This document shows, piece after piece, positions 1 through 7,000 of a stretch of DNA of 10,314 bases. The notes under the pieces were generated by a model. That model did no database searches. It was not told where the DNA came from and was given only the letters and a program-made list of their open reading frames with translations. The position numbers were made by a program, and so were the translations under genes. Position 1 is the stretch's first letter, and each line of letters opens with the position of its first letter. Origin of the DNA: CAYZDV01 sp964477275 (GTDB lineage: Bacteria; Acidobacteriota; Aminicenantia; Aminicenantales; Aminicenantaceae); assembly GCA_964477275.1 (NCBI GenBank), contig CAYZDV010000070.1, forward strand, positions 1 through 10,314, written 5' to 3'.

Positions 1-426
1 AAGCTTCCCTATGTTTTTGTGGATCCCATTAAGGTTGAAAAAAAAATCGACCCAAAAAAATTGAGGTTCGGCTCAAAAATCGACAGCACCCGTTATGAAA
101 GAGAAACATATTACAAGGTGGAAAAAATCATTTCTCCCGAAATCCTCATCCTGAATAACGGAATAAAAATCCGACTTTTAGGAATAAAAACAAAACCTGG
201 TAAGGAGACAGAGGCCATTCGATTTTTGGAGGAAAAAACGAAAGGCCAAAAGGTCTTCATGAAGTTTGACGCCATCAAATATGATGAACAAAGCCAATTG
301 CTTTGTTATCTCTATTTGGGGAACAAAACATTCTTGAACAGCCATCTGATTGATCACGGCCTGGCTGATGTTGATACAGAGTTTGATTATAAATATCGAA
401 CAAAATTTTTATCGAAAATGAGGTGA
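1..426 (+). CDS. C-terminal fragment of a probable DNA methyltransferase with a SNase-like (thermonuclease-fold) tail
   Basis: The reading frame is open from the first base, so the start lies outside the window and 141 residues are visible. Residues about 45-137 look like a staphylococcal-nuclease (OB-fold) domain: the strand ending in RLLGIKT (58-64), a helix after it (70-80), a DEQSQLLCYLYL segment (95-106) and the closing NSHLIDHGLADV segment. Against S. aureus nuclease, the first catalytic arginine is kept (R58), but the Asp and Glu of the DTPE motif are Lys and Pro, and the second arginine (GR turn) is Gln99, so nuclease activity is unlikely. No methyltransferase motif is visible; that assignment is inferred from the endonuclease gene directly downstream and from the fact that some methyltransferases of such pairs carry a C-terminal SNase-like tail. 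The alternative is a stand-alone SNase-like protein, but an internal GTG at 19 has no ribosome site and residues before it fit the same protein. Confidence 0.6.
   Translation, partial: KLPYVFVDPIKVEKKIDPKKLRFGSKIDSTRYERETYYKVEKIISPEILILNNGIKIRLLGIKTKPGKETEAIRFLEEKTKGQKVFMKFDAIKYDEQSQLLCYLYLGNKTFLNSHLIDHGLADVDTEFDYKYRTKFLSKMR
420..426 (+). promoter_or_regulatory. Ribosome binding site deciding the TTG start of the restriction endonuclease
   Basis: GAGGTGA is a seven-base perfect match to the 3' end of 16S rRNA. Its GAGG core ends seven bases before the TTG at 431. It overlaps the last codon and the stop of the upstream gene, so the two genes are probably translationally coupled. It supports TTG 431 rather than the ATG codons at 540/543, which lie in another frame. 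Confidence 0.75.
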
Positions 427-430
427 GTTT

Positions 431-1088
431 TTGCCCAAAGAATGGATTTTGAATCAGGCAAATATGAGATGGGGCCTTACCAAAAAAAGTAAAGTCGGGC
501 CTGTTTCCGAGTTGATAAGAAAATGTTCACCAAAATCTCTTGATGAATGGGAAAAATTTTTATATTGTTACAGNNNNNNNNNNATTTTATTATGAAAAGG
601 CCTTTTCAAAAAGGCATCTTGAGGAACTCGGAAAAAGTTTGTACATGAAGATAACAGAAGTCTGCCAGGCAGAGATAGAAAGTATCACTGAAGAAGACTG
701 CATAAATTTTATTGTCGATCTGGTCATCAGGAGAACATACGACGGATATCAATCTGAAATCCAGACGATTTATGGACAATTGCGAGAGGCTTTAGACGTG
801 GAGATTGAGCCGGCTCCTGACGAGTGGGACAGACGATACAACGTGGACTTTTTCATCAAAATCCAGAATAAGTTTGTAGGTCTTCAAATAAAGCCTGCAG
901 GCTATGCTTATATCACTCAAATAATCAATGAATTGAAGTTTCAAGAAAAAACCCACGAAAAATTCAAGGAGAAATTTGGCGGAAAAGTCTTTTATATTGT
1001 TACAGTAACTGATGGAAAGAGGAAACTCATTTATAACCCTGAGGTCATTGAAGATATCAGGAAAGAAATAGAAAGATTGAAAGCATAG
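431..1088 (+). CDS. MjaI-family type II restriction endonuclease (interrupted by an assembly gap)
   Basis: The protein resembles the MjaI restriction endonuclease family (Pfam RE_MjaI), whose founding member recognises CTAG. The N-terminus is read from TTG 431 in one frame (LPKEWILNQANMRWG...VGPVSELIRKCSPKSLDEWEKF), and the remainder from about 588 in another frame (YYEKAFSKRHLEELGKSLY... to the TAG at 1088). The switch lies at the N run 574-583. Removing 561-588, which merges the shared ATTTT at both contig ends, gives one continuous frame of 209 residues. Likely PD-(D/E)xK-type active site: Asp130 in YNVDFFIKI, then Gln143-x-Lys145 in GLQIKP, with Gln in place of the usual Glu. It lies four bases after the presumed methyltransferase gene, as expected for a restriction-modification pair. 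The region is AT-rich compared with the genes to the right, consistent with horizontal transfer. The gene is probably intact in the organism. Confidence 0.85.
558..573 (+). repeat. 16-base exact copy of 990-1005 abutting the assembly gap
   Basis: The 16 bases 558-573 are identical to 990-1005 inside the same gene, where they encode part of the FYIVT segment. At 558-573 they end exactly at the N run and break the reading frame. The most economical reading is a chimeric contig end made by the assembler, not a biological repeat. Confidence 0.7.
574..583. other. Assembly gap (10 N)
   Basis: Ten undetermined bases join two contigs. The flanks share ATTTT (556-560 and 584-588), and joining there restores the endonuclease frame. 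The true gap length is therefore probably negative, meaning the contigs overlap, rather than ten. Confidence 0.95.
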
Positions 1089-1091
1089 AGC

Positions 1092-1120
1092 TTGAAAAAC
1101 GCCTTCGATTGGATTATCTT
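1092..1120 (+). promoter_or_regulatory. Candidate sigma-70-type promoter for the poly(A) polymerase gene
   Basis: A TTGAAA box (1092-1097) and a TATCTT box (1115-1120) are 17 bases apart, matching 5/6 and 4/6 of the consensus. Transcription would begin near 1127, about 20 bases before the ATG at 1147 and after the alternative TTG at 1123. This favours the ATG. Judged by eye only. Confidence 0.4.
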
Positions 1121-1146
1121 GATTGTTCACTTCTGTTTCAGGAACC

Positions 1147-2523
1147 ATGCGAAATCTGGAGGATCAAGCTCAACCGCCCGCCGAAGCCGTCGTCCTGGAC
1201 AGGTCCCGTCATCCCATCTCCCGCCGGAACATCGACCCCGACGCCTTAAAGGTTCTCTACCGGCTCCACCGGTACGGTTTCATCGCTTACCTTGTCGGCG
1301 GCGCGGTCCGGGACCTTCTGTTGTATAAGACTCCTCAGGACTTCGACGTGGGGACCGACGCCCGGCCCCGCCAGGTGAAGAAGCTTTTCCGCAACGCCTA
1401 TCTCATCGGCCGGCGATTCCGTCTGGCCCAGATTCATTTTCAGGGCGGGAAAATCATCGAAGTGGCCACCTTTCGCAAGGACCCGGAGCCCGAGGAAACC
1501 GGATCCGGGCCTGCGCCGGAGGCGGATACCAGGTTTGTGCCCGGGTCCGAGCGGGGACAAAATTTAAGGCGGGAGACCCGGCAGGAACAGGATTCCGCGC
1601 CTGAAACCGGGCCGGCACCGTCCAGGAAGCCTGCTCCGGACAGAACCTTCGGCAGCCCGCGCGAAGACGCTTTCCGCCGCGACATCACAATCAACGCCCT
1701 TTTCTACGACATCGCCACCTTCTCGGTGATCGATTACACCGGCGGACTGGAGGACCTGGCCCAAAAGCGGGTTCGGGTCATCGGCAACCCCGGCCAACGG
1801 TACGTCGAAGACCCGGTCCGGATATGGAGGGTGCTGCGTCACGCCGCCCGGCTGGGGTTCACGCTTGAACAACAAACGGAGCAGGCCATTGCCGTCCACC
1901 GGCACCTGCTGGCCGCCTCCCCCGTCGCCAGGCTGTTCGATGAGCTCAACAAGGATATGAAATCCGGGGCGGCCAAGCCCCTTTTCGAGCTGGCGCGGCG
2001 GCACGACCTGCTGGGCTGTATTCTGGGACAGGTCGGAGAATTCTACCAGGCCTCTCCGGAAGCGTTCCAGCGACTCAGCGCCCTGCTCGCAATATTAGAC
2101 CGCGTGGTCTCTGCGGGAGTCCCGCTCACACCGGCCGAAATGTACGGACTGCTCTTCTGGACATGGGCGGAAAAAAAGTTGACCGAGGCCACGGGAGACA
2201 GGTCCAAATATGTGCACGAAGCCTTACGGGCCTCACGCCTGGCGGCGGCTCTGCCCAAAGCCCTGTCCACCGACATCATCCAGACTTTGACTATCCTGGA
2301 CCACATGCGGAAAGCGCTCGTCACGGGCCGGATGCGGTGGTCTTTGTGCAAAAGGGCCCATTATCCGGATGCCTCGCGTCTCTGCTCGCTTCTCAGCAGG
2401 GGAGAGATCCCCGGACAACGGGATCCGTTCAATGCCCTATTCCGTCAGAGATTTGGCGCCGTGCCCGAGCTGGAACGAAAAAGAAAGCGAAGAAGACGGC
2501 GCCGGAACAGACGCCCGGTCTGA
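1147..2523 (+). CDS. pcnB: PcnB-type poly(A) polymerase (class II tRNA nucleotidyltransferase superfamily)
   Basis: Adds untemplated adenosines to RNA 3' ends, which in bacteria usually marks RNA for decay. The 458 residues show the class II nucleotidyltransferase head: GGAVRD (51-56), DFDVGTDA (65-72) with metal-binding Asp65 and Asp67, and RRDITINAL (177-185), followed by EDPVRIWRVLRHAARLGF (221-238) of the RNA-binding helices. LIGRRFRLAQIHF (86-98), with an N-terminal lead of the HPISRRNIDPDALKVLYRL type, matches poly(A) polymerases rather than CCA-adding enzymes, although the usual His in LAH is Gln95. Residues about 113-165 form an insertion rich in Pro, Glu, Gly and Arg between two conserved strands, probably a disordered loop. 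The tail (443-456) is almost all Arg/Lys, as in other PcnB proteins, and probably binds RNA. ATG 1147 was chosen because conservation begins after it and a candidate promoter starts RNA near 1127; TTG 1123 would add eight residues. CCA-adding activity cannot be excluded from sequence. Confidence 0.85.
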   Translation: MRNLEDQAQPPAEAVVLDRSRHPISRRNIDPDALKVLYRLHRYGFIAYLVGGAVRDLLLYKTPQDFDVGTDARPRQVKKLFRNAYLIGRRFRLAQIHFQGGKIIEVATFRKDPEPEETGSGPAPEADTRFVPGSERGQNLRRETRQEQDSAPETGPAPSRKPAPDRTFGSPREDAFRRDITINALFYDIATFSVIDYTGGLEDLAQKRVRVIGNPGQRYVEDPVRIWRVLRHAARLGFTLEQQTEQAIAVHRHLLAASPVARLFDELNKDMKSGAAKPLFELARRHDLLGCILGQVGEFYQASPEAFQRLSALLAILDRVVSAGVPLTPAEMYGLLFWTWAEKKLTEATGDRSKYVHEALRASRLAAALPKALSTDIIQTLTILDHMRKALVTGRMRWSLCKRAHYPDASRLCSLLSRGEIPGQRDPFNALFRQRFGAVPELERKRKRRRRRRNRRPV

Positions 2524-2532
2524 CAGATTCCA

Positions 2533-2552
2533 GCTTGAGAAGCGTGTTTTTT
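2533..2552 (+). terminator. Weak possible terminator after pcnB
   Basis: GCTT (2533-2536) can pair with AAGC (2540-2543) around a three-base loop, and a T-rich run (2547-2552) follows shortly after. The four-pair stem is too short to be convincing. It lies ten bases after the pcnB stop. The rest of 2524-2617 shows no gene, only a nine-base repeat of the tRNA 3' end. Confidence 0.2.
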
Positions 2553-2617
2553 CCTGGGAGTATTTTTCGTGCCGGTGCGGATTCTCCGGGCAGCTCTGAA
2601 TTTTCGATTCGGCTCGG

Positions 2618-2702
2618 TGCGGAAGGTGGGACTCGAACCCACACGGTCGAAACGACCATAAACTCCTGAGGCTTACGCGTCTACCAATTCCGCCACTTCC
2701 GC
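2618..2702 (-). tRNA. tRNA-Leu, anticodon CAG (reads CUG codons)
   Basis: Read on the minus strand, an acceptor stem GCGGAAG/CTTCCGC closes the molecule. A D arm with GGTAGACGC follows, then an anticodon stem TAAGC/GTTTA holding the loop CTCAGGA with anticodon CAG. A long variable arm (GGTCG TTT CGACC) marks this as a class II tRNA, and the T arm is GTGGG-TTCGAGT-CCCAC. The discriminator base is A (2618), as expected for leucine. The next three bases are CCG, not CCA, so the CCA end must be added after transcription. It is transcribed away from the neighbouring baeRF gene and towards the end of pcnB. Confidence 0.95.
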
Positions 2703-2719
2703 ACCCTCAGAACGCTTCT

Positions 2720-2747
2720 ATTATAACCTGATCCCGAAAAAAGTAAA
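2720..2747 (-). promoter_or_regulatory. Promoter of tRNA-Leu
   Basis: On the minus strand a perfect TATAAT box (2725-2720) lies 16 bases from a TTTACT box (2747-2742), which matches the -35 consensus in 4/6. The -10 box ends 17 bases before the tRNA 5' end, so a short leader would be trimmed by RNase P. Confidence 0.6.
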
Positions 2748-2757
2748 GATTTGCAGC

Positions 2758-2786
2758 TTGACAAACAGGGCCTCTCCACTTATGTT
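2758..2786 (+). promoter_or_regulatory. Promoter of the baeRF gene
   Basis: A perfect TTGACA (2758-2763) is followed after exactly 17 bases by TATGTT (2781-2786, 4/6 of the -10 consensus). Transcription would start near 2793, giving a 5' leader of about 78 bases before ATG 2871. The box stands back to back with the tRNA-Leu promoter, with ten bases between the two -35 elements. Confidence 0.55.
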
Positions 2787-2870
2787 AATTTTCAGTGACT
2801 CCTTCCTTATTGACTGTGTCCTTCCGCACAAAACCCGGGAATTCAACTTCAAACCTTTTGAGGAGGTCTG

Positions 2871-4016
2871 ATGAAATTTTCGAGCCGAGAGCAAATCGAA
2901 AACCTGGCCGGATTCCAGAGCGAAAATTTCTTGATCACATCGTTTTATTTGGATACGGACAAAAGCCGGTTGACAAAAAAAGAAATCCAGCTCTCCCTCA
3001 AAAACCTGATCAGCACTGGCAAACGCTGGCTGGAAGAGATGGAAATCGGCAAGAGCCAGAAGGATTCTCTCAGCGTCGACCTGGAAAAGATCCATCAATT
3101 TTGTTCTCAGCACCTCTCCTCCTATAATTTTCCTGGACTGGCCATATTCTCCTGCAGCGGCCAGGAATTCTGGCAGCTCTTCAGCCTTCCCAGTGCACCG
3201 CGCAACCGGGTCATTTTCGACAAAAATCCCTATGTGCGCTTTCTCTCCGCCATCCTCGACGAACACAGCCGGATCTTCGTTGTCACCCTCGGCCGCCGCG
3301 ACGCTAAAATGTACCGGATTCTTATGGGTGAAATATCCCTCATCGACAGCCTGGCCGAGGACGTTCCCAAGAAAGTCCGGGAAGCAGGCTGGGAAGGCTA
3401 TGAAGAAAAACGGATTGAAAGACACATCGAGACCCATCTCCGGGCTTTCTTCAAGAAAACGGCTCAGAGGGCCTTCGAGTTTCTCAAGAAAAACCACTTT
3501 GACCGGGTCTTTTTAGGAGTCAACGAGGAGTACTGGTCCGACTTTGAGCGGCTCCTCCATCCTTATCTCAAGAGCCGATTCAAAGGCCTGCTCAAAGCAA
3601 CACCCGCTGACTCATCCTCCCGGGTGCTCGAGGAAGTCCTGGAACTGGAGAAAAACCTGAAAAAAAAGGAAGAGGACGAGATCGTCAACAAGTTTGTTTC
3701 CCTTCTGGAGAAGGGCGGGCTTGCCGTCTCAGGAATAAAAAGCACGCTGCAAAGTCTCAACAGAAACGAGGTCCAGACCCTTATCGTCATCCGCTATTTT
3801 TCAAAACCGGGAAGGATCTGTCCTCGCTGTCGCTTCCTGTTCGTCGATGAACTCAAGTGCCCTTCCTGCCAGAGAAAGACCGAAAAGGCCGTCGATGTCA
3901 TCGATGAAGCGGTGGAAGCGGCCTTGACCAAGAGCGGTGAGGTGAAGCACATCCATCCGCCTTCCAGGCTGAGCCGCTACGGAAATATCGGCGCCTTCCT
4001 GCGTTTCAAGACGTAG
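2871..4016 (+). CDS. Bacterial archaeo-eukaryotic release-factor-like protein (baeRF, eRF1 domain 2/3) with zinc ribbon
   Basis: The 381 residues resemble bacterial proteins built like archaeal/eukaryotic release factor 1 and Vms1/ANKZF1 (baeRF families, closest by eye to family 10). Order: N-terminal region (1-130) starting with a FYLDTD strand, an eRF1 domain-2-like part (about 134-240, from IFVVTLGRRDAKMYRI to FLGVNEEYWSDF), a charged helix (255-272), and an L7Ae-like domain 3 ending in GNIGAFLRF (371-379). A CxxC...CxxC zinc ribbon (Cys317, 320, 330, 333) sits in domain 3, as in archaeal RF1. The position of the GGQ loop is occupied by EAGWEGYEEKRIERHIETH (171-189), with no GGQ. It probably acts on ribosomes or peptidyl-tRNA; the precise reaction is unknown. 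A strong AGGAGG (2861-2866) lies four bases before the ATG. It has its own promoter and converges on the efflux operon. Confidence 0.8.
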   Translation: MKFSSREQIENLAGFQSENFLITSFYLDTDKSRLTKKEIQLSLKNLISTGKRWLEEMEIGKSQKDSLSVDLEKIHQFCSQHLSSYNFPGLAIFSCSGQEFWQLFSLPSAPRNRVIFDKNPYVRFLSAILDEHSRIFVVTLGRRDAKMYRILMGEISLIDSLAEDVPKKVREAGWEGYEEKRIERHIETHLRAFFKKTAQRAFEFLKKNHFDRVFLGVNEEYWSDFERLLHPYLKSRFKGLLKATPADSSSRVLEEVLELEKNLKKKEEDEIVNKFVSLLEKGGLAVSGIKSTLQSLNRNEVQTLIVIRYFSKPGRICPRCRFLFVDELKCPSCQRKTEKAVDVIDEAVEAALTKSGEVKHIHPPSRLSRYGNIGAFLRFKT

Positions 4017-4035
4017 GAGTGCCGGAACCGCTCCT
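4015..4035. repeat. Small inverted repeat between convergent genes
   Basis: AGGAG (4015-4019) and CTCCT (4031-4035) can form a five-pair stem with an 11-base loop on either strand, between the stops of the baeRF and RND genes. No T run follows on either side, so it is not a convincing intrinsic terminator. Confidence 0.25.
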
Positions 4036-4042
4036 CGATGGC

Positions 4043-7000
4043 CTACGCTCTTTCATTTTTAAACCTCACTCTGTCCACCAGGCTGTAAATGATGGGGATG
4101 ATAAAAAGCGTCAGGAATGTCGTGGCGAACAACCCTCCGACCACGGTGATGGCCATCGGCGCCCTCATCTCCGCTCCCTCGGACACGCTCAGGGCCATGG
4201 GCAGCATTCCCATGATGGTGGTCAGAGCGGTGATCAGCACAGGACGCAGGCGAACCGTGCAGGCCTGAAGAATAGCCTCTTTTTTCTCCATGCCCCGCCG
4301 CTTCAGCTGGTTGATGTAGTCAACCATGACGATTCCGTTGTTCACAGAAATCCCGCCCAGCATCACAAACCCGATCAGCGCTGGTAGGTTGATCGACATG
4401 CCGGTGATAAGCAGGGCAAAAATCACACCGATAATGGCCAGGGGGATGGTGAACATGATCACAAAGGGATGGACAAAAGACTCAAACTGAGAGGCCATGA
4501 TCATATAGACAAGAAGTGTGGCCAGGGCAAAAGCCGCAGCCATGATCAGGAAGGCCTCCTGCATCTGCTCGAACTGACCGCCGAACTCGGTGAAGTATCC
4601 GGGGGGAAGTCCCCGCTCGATGTCCACAATCCTTCTTCGGATGTCCCGGACAATGCTTCCGAGGTCCCTGCCGGCGATGTTGCCGGTCACCGTGATCACT
4701 CTGGCCTGATTTTCCCTGTTGATGCGGATGGGGCCCTCGCCTCTGATGATAGTCGCCACCTGCTCCAGGCTGGCCGCCGTGTTGTAAGGGGTCAGGATGG
4801 GGATGTTTCTGATGTCCTCCAGGCTGCCTCTGTATTCCTCGCTCAGCCGGACCCGGATGTCGATCTCTTCATTGCCCTGCCGCAAACGGGTCGCCACTCT
4901 TCCCAGTGTGGATGTCTGGATGGCGCTGGCCACCTGGCTGACCTTTAACCCCATACGGGAAGCCTTTTCCCTGTCGATCACGATGTGATATTCGGGCTTT
5001 CCTTCGGTCAGAGTATGAGTGACATCCCTCAGCCCTTCCACATCCTGAATTCTCTGGACGATGGTGTCGGCAATCTCCTTGAGGACGCTGAGCTCTTTCC
5101 CGAAGATCTTGATCTCTACAGGGGCCGAAGCTCCGCCCATCATCGCCTGGCTGAGGTCAATGGCCTCGAACTTGACACCCCTCAGCCTGGGAAGCCTTTT
5201 CCTTATTTCTTCGAGGACTTCCACATCGGAAAGCTCTCTTTTGCTCTTTTCCACAAGCCCCACCCAGACCAATCCCTCGTGGGAACCGGTGGTGGACACG
5301 CCTCCGGCCATATCGGCGGGGTTCTCCTCAGCCTGGGAGCCGACCTGAACAGAGACGGTCTCCACCTCGGGCCTCTCCTTCATCAGGTTTTCCACCAGGG
5401 TCACCACCCGGTTGGTCTCATCCAGGGAAGTCCCGACGGGCATCCTGACCTGGAGGATAATCATCTCCCTGTCCATGGCCGGCATGAACTCTGTTCCCAG
5501 GAATGGGACAATGGCGAAAGAAACGACGAGGAGGCCGAATGTTCCGGCCAGAACCCATGCTCTCTGCCGGAGGGCTTTGTGCAGGATTCTCCGGTAAAAA
5601 TTCCTGGCCCTTTCAAACTGTGCCCTGCGGGCCAATTTCCCTTCACTCCGGGTATTGTTGGCTTTAAAGAGAACAGAGGCGACCATGGGCACAATGGTGA
5701 GAGCCACAAAAAGAGAGGCGAGGAGCGAAAAAGCAATGGCCAGTGCCAGCCCGCGGGTCAGCCGGCCGGTAATGCCCCGGGCAAAGACCATGGGGAAAAA
5801 GACGGCGATGGTGGTCAGGGTGGAGGCGGTGATGGCCATCCCGACCTCGGAGGCCCCTTTTATGGCCGCAACATCTCTTTTCTCCCCCTCTTCCATGTGA
5901 CGGAAGATGTTCTCGATGACCACCACGGCATTGTCAACCAGCATGCCGATGCCCAGAGCCAGGCCTCCGAGGGTCAGCAGATTGATGGTGTAGCCGGCCA
6001 GATAAAACGCGATGAAGGTGGTGATGACCGAAAGGGGAATGGCCAGGGAGATGGCCACTGTCGGACGCCAGTTGCGGAGAAAGACGAGGATAAAGAAGAC
6101 AGCCAGAACTCCTCCCGCCAGAGCGTTGTTTCCCGTCCGGCGGATGACCCTCTCGATCATCTCCGACTGGTCCATGAAGGGATAGAAGGTGACATCGGGA
6201 GGAAGAGTCGGTTTGATTTTATCGAGCTCCCTGTTGACGGCTCTGGCCGTGAGCACGGTGTTGGCCCCGGAGCGTTTGCTGATGAAATAGAAGACGCCCT
6301 TTTCACCCTGAACACGGGCCAGAAACCGGACATCCTTCATCGTATCCCTGACATCGGCCACGTCTCCCAGATAGATAGGACGGCCGGTCTGAGTGGCGGC
6401 GATGATGGTGTTTCGGATATCGGCCAATGTCTTGAATTCTCCCAGGGTTCTCAGCAGGAACTCGGAATGTCTCTCCTCTATCCGTCCGGCGGGAAGGTTC
6501 AAGTTCTCCATGCGGAGGGCGATGAGTATCTGGTCCAGGGAGATGTTGAGAGATTTTAGGGCGGCCTTGTCGACGGCGACCTGAATCTCCCGGGTATCCA
6601 TGGAAAAAACCTGAACCGAGGCCACGCCGTCAATCCTTTCCAGCCGGGGGGCGACCTCGTCCTCGATCAGCTCCTGAAGCTCATAGGTCGGTCTCTTGCC
6701 GGTGATACCGCCAAAGATGATAGGCATCTGACCGAGGCTGAATTTGACCACCAGAGGATCGCTCGCCTCCTCGGGAAGGAAGTTGCGGTAGAGTCCGACC
6801 TGGTCTCTTATGTCCTGGGCGGCGAAATCCAGGTTTGTCCCCCATTCAAACTCGACCATGACCACCGAAGCCCCCTCGATGGTGAAGGAATTCACCTTTT
6901 TGACCCGGCTGATGGTGTTGATGATCTGCTCCAGGGGGCGGGTGATGGTGTTCTCGATGTCCTCCGATGACGCACCAGAGTAACTGGTGATCACAGAGAC

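Noticed and set aside
1..6. HindIII site AAGCTT at the window edge as a cloning junction
   Set aside because: The reading frame continues sensibly from base 1, and the site is most likely a coincidence of where the window or contig begins.
540..583. ATG start at 540 for the restriction endonuclease
   Set aside because: This frame before the gap encodes no family sequence, whereas the frame from TTG 431 gives a good N-terminus with a perfect ribosome site. The FYIVT read here comes from the chimeric 16-base tail.
1564..2004. Minus-strand open frame of 146 codons
   Set aside because: It is antisense to the conserved nucleotidyltransferase core and has no recognisable domain.
2163..2669. Plus-strand open frame running through the end of pcnB into the tRNA
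   Set aside because: It overlaps pcnB in another frame and ends in a translation of the antisense tRNA (GGTRTHT-type peptide), a well-known false-gene signature.
4017..4042. Bidirectional terminator between convergent genes
   Set aside because: Only a five-pair stem without a T run on either strand; too weak to call an intrinsic terminator.
4985..6559. Open frame of 524 codons on the plus strand
   Set aside because: It is antisense to the RND permease, whose full family pattern lies on the minus strand. The translation is low-complexity (Gly, Asp, His rich) with no ribosome site or domain, as expected for a codon-bias shadow.
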